From contig CAZIWA010000051.1 in the NCBI GenBank assembly GCA_964542875.1, forward strand, positions 1-37,322: DNA of 37,322 nt. Direction: 5' to 3'. This document shows, in pieces, positions 31,173 through 37,322 of the stretch. Source of the stretch: CAZGOM01 sp964542875 (GTDB lineage: Bacteria > Planctomycetota > Phycisphaerae > Phycisphaerales > Phycisphaeraceae). Every line of letters begins with the position of its first letter. Within the stretch, counting starts at the first letter, position 1. The position numbers and the translations under genes are program-made. The notes beneath the pieces were generated by a model that saw only the letters and a program-made list of their open reading frames with translations, did not search any database and had not been told where the DNA came from.

Positions 31173-33806
31173 TCAAGGAAAGAGCGGACTGGCGCCCAGG
31201 TTCCAATCCTTGAGGGATTTGTAGAGCGGGATGGGAGGCGCGAAGGTTTTGAGCCAGTTGTAGGACTCATTGGCTTCCGTGGTGAACAGTTCGTTGACCT
31301 GGTCTCCGTGGACTGCATACCACTTGTCAGGGTCGGGGCCTTTGTAGTCGGAAGTGGAGGTCCAGACGGTTTTGCCGGCCTGCGTGATTTCAGCTTTGTG
31401 AGAGATGGGGGCGTAAGTGACCGTCTGCTGAGGTTTGTTGTTGCGGGTGTTGATTTCCCGATTGATGACGGAGGTTTTGAGGGGCCCGACGGTTGAAGTG
31501 AGGAAGAGCTTGGTTTCACTGAAGGGATCAATCTTGAGGCCCGAATCCTTGAGGTATTGCTCGACTTTCTTGCGGGCTTCGACGGCGATATCCGGCGGGC
31601 CGCCCTGGATGCTGAAGTTAACGGAGATGGAATCTCCCTTGAGCAGGATGGCGATGGACTTTGGGGAAGTCTGGGCGATGGCGCCAAGGACGTTGTCGTC
31701 AAGGATGTAAGTGGATGCCAGCACGGGGCCGGACTGGGGGTCTTTCTTGATCGCCCAGCCGATGCCGGGGCCGGTGGCGGTGAAAGGGATGGGGTTCGTG
31801 AACTGCCACGCGATGGCTTTGGACTTTAATGCGTAAAGGTACCTGTTGTTTAAGAGCAGGGTATTTGGACTGACCCATTGCATGTCCGGCACAGTGCCGT
31901 CATCAAGCCCGCAAGCCTGGAAGGGGATGGTTTGCTCGAGCGGTTGTTCCTGCAGGAGGGTGTTGACGATGTGGATTTTTGATTCGCCTTTGCGGACCAC
32001 GGCGATGCGCTGGCAGTCGGTGCTGAAAGCCGTTGCGACGGCTTGGCCGAGATCGCTGCCTCTCCAGAAGTACTGGCCGGACCGGAGGTCGACAAGGGTG
32101 GCGTAAGACCAGCCGCTTACAAGAACCCAGGTGCGCTGAGGACCCAGCGAGTACTCCGTATTTTGCTCAGTGCTTGCCCAGAAGGCCTTGGCGACTCCGG
32201 TGGTGAGCTGCCAAGAGATGGCCAGGTGGTTGTCGGGAGAGACGGTGAGCGCGCAGTTATCGCCAAAGAGGTAGATCTTGTCGGAAGCGGGGTTGAAGGA
32301 TGATCCGGCGCCGAAGGGCTCGAAGGTGAGGGTTTTGGTGGGCTGAGGTTCGGTGAGCGCCCAGATGGTGACCTTGCCGTTGGCCAGGGTGGCGGCCCGG
32401 TGGCTGTCCGGGGAAATGTCCAGGATCTGGCCGGCATCAGGGAATTTGATGTTGGCGGTCGCAAGACCGGTTTCCAGGTTGTAGCGAGTCATGAGGCCGG
32501 GCTGATTGTCAGCGGGGGCGAAGGTGACAAAACCGATCGGCTGGGTGGGGCTGACAAAGAGCTGTTGGACGGGCCTGGCAGGTTCACCGGCGGGGCCGGG
32601 GTTTTCGATTTTGATGCGTTGATTTTTAGGAGCGGTGGCGAGTGTTGCGCCGCCGAGGATGAACTTGGATTGCGACTTCCAGATCTGCAGGTCCAAGCAT
32701 TCGGAAAAGTCCGCCCGGGAGATGCCCGGCGGCGTGGACCTGGATGCCGGAGCGGTGATGATTTCTTCCCGATAGATATCACGGGTGGAGGTGTAGTCCT
32801 CAGGCAGGGCCACAACCCGGGCGCCTTTGTCCAGGATGACAGTGGCGGCTTTCTGCTCTGAACCGTACCGGTAATAAATCTTCTGTTTGAAAAGGAATGT
32901 ACCAGGGTGGACCAGCGAGCTATCCCGGGATGAGGAGGAATAGGATCGGCCGGAGTCGGCGGTGGGGGCGTCCTTGGAGGCGCTGCCCAGCTGACGGGAG
33001 AGGACTTTGCGTGTGTCGAGCATTCGCTCGGTGTCCTGACCGTCGGGAAGCACCTTGAGAGTGGTGTCGTCAATGATCGAGGTGATGAATCCGGTGAAAG
33101 TCTGGTCGGCGACTTTCCATGTGACTTTGTTGCCCACTTTATAGGCGCCGGTGTCAGGGTCTTCGGGCTTTGGCGCGACAGTGATCTTCACCGAGGAATT
33201 AACCGCGGCGGGACCCGCAGCGCCAGTCTCGGCTGCAGTGCCTGAAGCCTTGGGTGCGGCCGGCGTGGCCGGGGCGGGGTATTCCTGGGAAAGGATGTCG
33301 CGGATGGGGAGAAGCTTCTCAGTGTTTTTCTCATCGAGCTTGACCCGGACCACGTCGGCATTTTCGATAGCGGTGATGGTGCCGGAAAATGTTTTTCCGT
33401 TTGCGCTCCATGTGACTTTGTTACCCACCTTGGTTTTGACCGGGGGAGCCGGAGCATCAGAAGAAGAACTCGACCGGTATGAGCGTGAAGGCCTGGGTTC
33501 GGGTTTACGGATCTGAGTGACTTGTTTGGTTTCGGTGCGCTGGGTGTCGTCCCAGCGGATGAGGTATTCGCCGCCGCCGAGGTTGCTGACGATGGTGCAG
33601 CCGTACCAGGAATAAGAGCTGGAGCCCCAGGTGGCTTCGACGCGTTCACCGGCTTTGTAAATGACGGGCTTTGGGCCTTTGTTTTCATCATTTGAAGCGG
33701 GGGCGGTATCGGTGGTGTCCTGTGCGAATAGCGGGACGTGGGCGCAGAGGATGCCGGCAAGAGCCACACACGACAGCCAACGGATTTTCTGAAAGTAGCG
33801 TTTCAT
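31173..33806 (-). CDS. large secreted protein with Tudor/agenet-like and WD40-like modules
   Basis: 877 residues. Signal peptide (about 1-29, LFAQ). Three small beta modules follow: YKAGERVEATWGSSSYSWYGCTIVSNLGGGEYLIRWDD (about 51-92), VGNKVTWSANGKTFSGTITAIENADVVRV (about 126-154) and VGNKVTWKVADQTFTGFITSIIDDTTLKV (about 222-250); the last two are clearly repeats of one another, in the style of Tudor/agenet barrels. Linkers are Ser/Pro/Ala-rich. The C-terminal half (about 400-700) holds WD40-like strands (VKVTIWAL, AISWQLTTG, ATLVDLRSGQYFW), then a last domain of unknown kind. No enzyme motif. It could bind extracellular or envelope ligands; function unknown. Confidence 0.65.
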   Translation of the reverse strand: MKRYFQKIRWLSCVALAGILCAHVPLFAQDTTDTAPASNDENKGPKPVIYKAGERVEATWGSSSYSWYGCTIVSNLGGGEYLIRWDDTQRTETKQVTQIRKPEPRPSRSYRSSSSSDAPAPPVKTKVGNKVTWSANGKTFSGTITAIENADVVRVKLDEKNTEKLLPIRDILSQEYPAPATPAAPKASGTAAETGAAGPAAVNSSVKITVAPKPEDPDTGAYKVGNKVTWKVADQTFTGFITSIIDDTTLKVLPDGQDTERMLDTRKVLSRQLGSASKDAPTADSGRSYSSSSRDSSLVHPGTFLFKQKIYYRYGSEQKAATVILDKGARVVALPEDYTSTRDIYREEIITAPASRSTPPGISRADFSECLDLQIWKSQSKFILGGATLATAPKNQRIKIENPGPAGEPARPVQQLFVSPTQPIGFVTFAPADNQPGLMTRYNLETGLATANIKFPDAGQILDISPDSHRAATLANGKVTIWALTEPQPTKTLTFEPFGAGSSFNPASDKIYLFGDNCALTVSPDNHLAISWQLTTGVAKAFWASTEQNTEYSLGPQRTWVLVSGWSYATLVDLRSGQYFWRGSDLGQAVATAFSTDCQRIAVVRKGESKIHIVNTLLQEQPLEQTIPFQACGLDDGTVPDMQWVSPNTLLLNNRYLYALKSKAIAWQFTNPIPFTATGPGIGWAIKKDPQSGPVLASTYILDDNVLGAIAQTSPKSIAILLKGDSISVNFSIQGGPPDIAVEARKKVEQYLKDSGLKIDPFSETKLFLTSTVGPLKTSVINREINTRNNKPQQTVTYAPISHKAEITQAGKTVWTSTSDYKGPDPDKWYAVHGDQVNELFTTEANESYNWLKTFAPPIPLYKSLKDWNLGASPLFP

Positions 33807-33972
33807 TGTGTTGATCCCCCGAAAAAGGTTTTTACAGCATGCAGGAATAGATACAAAGTTTAGCCCATAACGGGGATATGAGAAAGGAGAAAGACGCGAT
33901 GGGAGGACGGGGATGGATGACGGATTCCAGGGAGAGAGCAGATTTAGAGGGGTTGGCGACTGAAGAGTTCAC

Positions 33973-34920
33973 TTATGTCGGTGAAGGCGATTGATCGGGA
34001 GCCGGCGGGACGCCGGCGCTTCCGGTTTTGCTGCGGATGCTGAGCAGGACTTGAGAGGCGATGTCGATGTTGGTGACGCGGGCGAGCTCCCGCCAACCGG
34101 GGACGCCGTTGACTTCGATGATCCTGGGTTGGCCGTGTTTGTCGATGAGAATGTCGACGCCGGTGACATCGAGGTGGCAGGCTTTGGCGGCCTGAATGGC
34201 GAGCATGCCGAGGCCGGGGAGGCCTTGGAGGTCTTTAGCGTTATCGATGGCGATGGGTTGGCCGGTGCCGCCTCGGGCGACATTGGAGCGCCAGTCTCCG
34301 TGGCCGGAGCGCTGCATGGCGGCGAGGACTTTGCCGTCTAAGACGAAGATGCGGTAGTCGGTGTCGCCGTGCTCCAGATAGGCCTGGAGATAGATCACCT
34401 GGCCGAGCTTTTCGAGGGTGTCGAAGATCCGGTCGGCGATGTCCGGGTCATCGGTGCGGGTGATGCCGAAACCTTCGGAACCGAAGAGGGGTTTGATGAC
34501 GACATCGCCGCCGAGGGATTTAAAGAGGGCGCGGGCTTCGTCGATGCGCTGGGCCACGCCGGTGGGAAGGGTGGGGAGACCGGCGTCGGCGAGGGTTTGC
34601 AGGGTGAGGAATTTGTCGATGGCCACCTCGACGGCGCGAGGCTGGTTCATGACGGTGACGCCCCGGGCTTGGGCGCGGTGGAGCAGGTTCATGCGGGTGA
34701 TGATCTGCTCCAGCGAGCCGTGGGGCATGGTGCGCAAAAGAACCTGATCGCCGGGAGTGATGGCGTGAGGGCCGACGCTGACGCCGACGGAATCTTTTGA
34801 GAGATGCCCGGAGACGCTGGCCCAATGGCCGGGCTGGACCGTGGTGTTGGTCTTGGCTCCGGCGCGGAGCAGGTCCTGGATGTGCCAGCCGGTGCCGGCT
34901 GTGAGGGGTATGACAGGCAT
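33973..34920 (-). CDS. RimK/MptN-like ATP-grasp ligase, Orf5-type (H4MPT-associated)
   Basis: 315 residues. An N-terminal Rossmann part (about 1-95) leads to an ATP-grasp domain with DKFLTLQTLADAGLPTLPT, GGDVVIKPLFGSEGFGI (nucleotide-binding lysine and Gly-rich loop), QAYLEHGDTDYRIFVL, and IIEVNGVPGWREL with the metal-binding Glu and Asn. RimK-type ligases add glutamates to a C-terminal carboxylate; the archaeal MptN adds glutamate to tetrahydrosarcinapterin, and the protein called Orf5 accompanies mch in methylotrophs. The neighbour mch on the same strand, 107 nt upstream, supports H4MPT cofactor tailoring. The C-terminal end (GSAGVPPAPDQSPSPT) is encoded by a GC-rich palindrome and looks like an added tail. 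Confidence 0.85.
   Translation of the reverse strand: MPVIPLTAGTGWHIQDLLRAGAKTNTTVQPGHWASVSGHLSKDSVGVSVGPHAITPGDQVLLRTMPHGSLEQIITRMNLLHRAQARGVTVMNQPRAVEVAIDKFLTLQTLADAGLPTLPTGVAQRIDEARALFKSLGGDVVIKPLFGSEGFGITRTDDPDIADRIFDTLEKLGQVIYLQAYLEHGDTDYRIFVLDGKVLAAMQRSGHGDWRSNVARGGTGQPIAIDNAKDLQGLPGLGMLAIQAAKACHLDVTGVDILIDKHGQPRIIEVNGVPGWRELARVTNIDIASQVLLSIRSKTGSAGVPPAPDQSPSPT
34001..34017. repeat. GC-rich REP-like palindrome inside the orf5 3' end
   Basis: GCCGGCG-GGA-CGCCGGC, 7-bp perfect arms. It lies in the last codons of the ATP-grasp gene and accounts for its GSAGVPP tail. The form resembles the common 'gccggcgggacgccggc' intergenic palindrome of planctomycetes and relatives (recollection, not a search). 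Confidence 0.5.
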
Positions 34921-35027
34921 TGAAGAAGGGTCTGGGCTAGGGTCTGGAGTCTGACCAGAGTGAGGGGAAGTCGTGAGGGTAGGGCCATCCTTTGGCAGCC
35001 CTCTCCCAAAAGGGGAGGGGGTCGGAG
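34921..35027. other. intergenic gap between mch and orf5 with imperfect palindrome
   Basis: 107 nt. Around 34997-35026 the text CAGCCCTCTCCC-AAAA-GGGGAGGGGGTC forms an imperfect hairpin that shares its outer bases with the inner element of 13226-13270 (CAGCCCTCT..GAGGGGGTC). It could weaken read-through from mch. Confidence 0.4.
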
Positions 35028-36026
35028 TTAAGAGAAGAAGGATTTGGCGAGGACTTCATCGTTGACTTTGCCGGCGCGGAAGGTGCGGCCGGTCTGGATG
35101 TTTTGGATGACGACTGCGCCGGGGGAGAAGAGCATGGGATCGACTTTGTAGAAGTCGTAGTTGTACTCTTTGAAGATTTCGCCAAAGGGGCGGCCGTAAT
35201 CGCGGGAGCTGGTGGCGGGGAGCTTGTCGATGATGGCGGCGATGGCGTCGTCGGGGCCGTTGACGTAGAGGGTGACGCGTCCGCCGTAGAGGACGGCGTC
35301 GTTGGTGCGGCCGATGGCGGCCATGTCGTCTTTGGCGACGGGGGGGACGGGGGCGACGCCGTAACCGGAGACGACTTTGCTCAGATCGAACTTGAGTTCG
35401 TGGAGCTTGTGCATGGCGGTTTCAACGGTGCGGGCGACGATCTGCGCGCCGCCTGCGAGGCTGGCCGTGCGTGCGCAGAGAAGGGTGAGCTCTTCAGGAT
35501 CGATGTCCAGCTTTTCGCAGATGTGGCGGACAACAGATTCATCGGGGAGCTTGCCGGTTTCAATGATGCCGACCGCGGTCTGCGGTTCTTCGGAATACTG
35601 AAGGTGTTCAAAGAGCTCTTCTTTGGCGTAAATGGCGCGCATGGGGCCTGAGCCCATGCCGAAGAACTTGCCGACTTTGATCTGCCAGCCGGCATACTGG
35701 CTGGCCATGCAGGCGAGCCTGGGCTGGCGGACTTCCACCTGAACGCCCGGGAGTGTGCAGCCATCGACGACGACGGGGGTGAGGGAAACCAGCGCGAGGT
35801 CCGCAAGGCAGGCGCGGGCCAGGTAAACGCCGGCGCCGAGCGTGCCGGTGGCGCGGACGCCCATGTCGACGATGAGGGCGCCGTCGATGTCGTAAGGCTC
35901 TACGGCGAGCTCTTCCCTGCGAGCGAGGATTTCTTCAACCACGTCAGACGCGGTTTGATTGAGTGTTACGGGCTGGTCGTCGTCTTCGTTGTCCTGCTCA
36001 CGGTTGTCTTGGTTGCGGGGGTCCAT
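35028..36026 (-). CDS. mch: methenyltetrahydromethanopterin cyclohydrolase
   Basis: 332 residues, close to the family's about 320. It hydrolyses methenyl-H4MPT to formyl-H4MPT in the C1 pathway. Seen: EPYDIDGALIVDMGVRATGTLGAGVYLARACL, PRLACMASQYAGWQI, FFGMGSGPMRAIY, VVSGYGVAPVPPVAKDD and GRTNDAVLYGGRVTLYVNG, all recurrent Mch motifs. ATG 36026 has a GAGGAGA ribosome site. The gene starts inside the upstream FhcD-FhcC fusion and overlaps it by 61 nt, in a different frame; the first about 20 residues of Mch are a charged Asp/Gln/Asn-rich leader not seen in typical Mch. The Orf5-type gene follows 107 nt later. Confidence 0.95.
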   Translation of the reverse strand: MDPRNQDNREQDNEDDDQPVTLNQTASDVVEEILARREELAVEPYDIDGALIVDMGVRATGTLGAGVYLARACLADLALVSLTPVVVDGCTLPGVQVEVRQPRLACMASQYAGWQIKVGKFFGMGSGPMRAIYAKEELFEHLQYSEEPQTAVGIIETGKLPDESVVRHICEKLDIDPEELTLLCARTASLAGGAQIVARTVETAMHKLHELKFDLSKVVSGYGVAPVPPVAKDDMAAIGRTNDAVLYGGRVTLYVNGPDDAIAAIIDKLPATSSRDYGRPFGEIFKEYNYDFYKVDPMLFSPGAVVIQNIQTGRTFRAGKVNDEVLAKSFFS

Positions 36027-37322
36027 ACTTCTCCTCGATTAAGCTCGTTGGAATCGCCTGAAAAGAGCGACCACGTGGAGCTGTTGAGCCTGGGGTTAAC
36101 TTTCACGCCCAGCGAGCGGGCGTGATTCAAAATGAGGCCCAGCGCCACGCAGGCGTCGGGCTGGATATCGGATTCTTTGGTGAGGTGCTGGTGGTCGGCA
36201 AGGGTGTGGCCTTCAAGGGCCATGATGGTTCCGCGGCGCATTTCCAGGCCGGGCGCGCTGAGCGGGCCTTTGCCGACGATGACGGTGCCGGCAAGCATGC
36301 GGTAGCCGGGGGCCTGACCTGCGGCGCCCTGGACGATGATGATGCCGCGGCGCATGCGCATGCCTGCGAACTTGCCGGTGTTTTTGGTGACGATGAGGGT
36401 GCCGCCTGTCATGCCGCGGTCGGAGCCGGGGCCGGGGCCGGCGAGGTGATCGCCGGTGGAACCAATGACGCGGAGGGTGCCGCCTGACATGGATGCGCCG
36501 GTGGAGTGGCCGGTGTTGCCGTGGATGGTGAGCGAACCGGAGGCCATGGCGTGACCGACGAGGTCCAGCACTGGCAGGCCGTGGATGTGCAAGCCTGATT
36601 CGGAGCCGGGGGTGATGTCGAAGAGATCGGCCAAGGGTGCGGGGCCGGAGAGGGTTTGGATTTGAAGGGCAGCCAGGTCGGTGGGCGTGAGGGCGAGGAG
36701 TTTTTCGGGGTTTAAGAATGCGCCGTCGAGGGGGCGGCAGTTTTTAGGCGTGGCTTTTTTGTAGGTGAGCGTGAGGGATGCGCAAGGGGGACAGGCTTCT
36801 TGAAGAAGAGAGCCAGTCCCCAAAGAGGAGGCGGGGGTGTTTAGGATTTCGTGGAGTTTGAAGTGGAATTTGCCGAGGCTTCCGCCGTAGTTGCCGGCGC
36901 TGATGGCTGCGGTGTCTGGCCCGCAGGCTGCGTGGATGCCGATGCGCATGGCATTTGCGATGGCGTTTTTATCCAGGCCGTTGATGACGATTTCATAGAC
37001 GCTGGTGGCGGCTTTGCTGAGCTTGGATTTTGGCCGTCCGGCGAGGGTGGGGCAGTATTCGTCATTGGTGGAGGCGAACATGCCTTTGTAGCGCGAGCCG
37101 ACTTTGGAGCCGGAGCGGACGATGCCGCCTGGGAAGGGCATGATGACGCCGGTGTAGGCGGAGGCGGCGTTTTGCTGGATGGCTTTGACTGCGGCTTGTG
37201 CGGCTTTGAGGGCTGCGGGCTGAGTGACGCCGCAGATGAGGAGGTTTCCGCCGCCGATGGCTTTGAGGGCGCCGAAGGATTCTTCGACGAGGAATTCGCC
37301 TTCCATGATGGGGACGCGCCAG
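35966..37322 (-). CDS. FhcD-FhcC fusion (formyltransferase + formylmethanofuran dehydrogenase C-like), 5' end beyond window
   Basis: Frame open to the right edge; at least 451 residues are present, and about 140-150 N-terminal residues should lie outside. Residues 1 to about 160 are FhcD, the formyltransferase that moves the formyl group between H4MPT and methylofuran: MEGEFLVEESFGALKAIGGGNLLICG, GVIMPFPGGIVRSGSKVGSRYKG, ASTNDEYCPTLAG and HAACGPDTAAISAGNYGGSLGKFHFKLHE. From about 165 the FhcC part begins with ASLTLTYK..RPLDGAFLNPEKLLALTPTDLAALQI, then right-handed beta-helix rungs (GNTGHSTGASMSGGTLRVIG, DRGMTGGTLIVTKNTGKFAGMRMRRG). No stop or internal start separates them. A Thr/Lys-rich tail of about 20 residues overlaps mch. 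Confidence 0.9.
   Translation of the reverse strand, partial: WRVPIMEGEFLVEESFGALKAIGGGNLLICGVTQPAALKAAQAAVKAIQQNAASAYTGVIMPFPGGIVRSGSKVGSRYKGMFASTNDEYCPTLAGRPKSKLSKAATSVYEIVINGLDKNAIANAMRIGIHAACGPDTAAISAGNYGGSLGKFHFKLHEILNTPASSLGTGSLLQEACPPCASLTLTYKKATPKNCRPLDGAFLNPEKLLALTPTDLAALQIQTLSGPAPLADLFDITPGSESGLHIHGLPVLDLVGHAMASGSLTIHGNTGHSTGASMSGGTLRVIGSTGDHLAGPGPGSDRGMTGGTLIVTKNTGKFAGMRMRRGIIIVQGAAGQAPGYRMLAGTVIVGKGPLSAPGLEMRRGTIMALEGHTLADHQHLTKESDIQPDACVALGLILNHARSLGVKVNPRLNSSTWSLFSGDSNELNRGEVWTPATKTTVSRTTKTTTSP

Overview
The window looks like a chromosomal piece of a GC-rich planctomycete, probably of the Phycisphaerae type; this is inferred. The main evidence is tetrahydromethanopterin-linked C1 genes (formyltransferase/hydrolase subunits, methenyl-H4MPT cyclohydrolase, and the ATP-grasp proteins that accompany them) sitting among ordinary bacterial housekeeping genes, together with many secreted proteins of unknown function. 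No phage, transposase or CRISPR array is visible.

Left part (1-13.1 kb): the tail of an Hpt phosphotransfer protein, nrdR and a Dus-type tRNA dihydrouridine synthase on the plus strand. They converge on a minus-strand operon for a bufferin/Hvf-type copper-binding RiPP: Cys-rich precursor bufA, MNIO enzyme bufB, partner bufC and a DoxX membrane protein. A hairpin-plus-T-tract attenuator follows bufA and a terminator follows the DoxX gene. Two paralogous polytopic GT-C-like membrane proteins then flank trpB. A C45/AAT-like Ntn-hydrolase and a secreted SASA-type acetylesterase follow.

Middle (13.2-26.6 kb): a secreted HEAT-repeat protein and a GNAT acetyltransferase. Next is a tightly packed plus-strand operon: tandem DUF3467 protein, VOC protein, Orf17-like ATP-grasp and a possible FhcB-like subunit. 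After it come a secreted glycosidase-like protein, trpC, a third GT-C-like membrane protein with a small partner, a secreted YceI protein with a readable promoter and dyad, a membrane protein and a MATE exporter.

Right part (26.6-37.3 kb): recX and rnhA are divergent. An AT-richer single HEPN-motif gene lies between exact 12-bp direct repeats, next to tRNA-Leu(UAA). Then tRNA-Leu(GAG), tRNA-Ile(GAU), a small membrane protein, rpsD, and a large secreted beta-barrel/WD40-like protein. The last block is the C1 cluster: an Orf5/MptN-like ATP-grasp, mch, and an in-frame FhcD-FhcC fusion running off the right edge.

The H4MPT genes would oxidise or detoxify formaldehyde-level C1 units. The two C1-related blocks are about 15 kb apart. 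The intergenic DNA carries several structured repeats, including a two-copy element of about 110-115 bp with a covarying stem, both copies lying between convergent genes.
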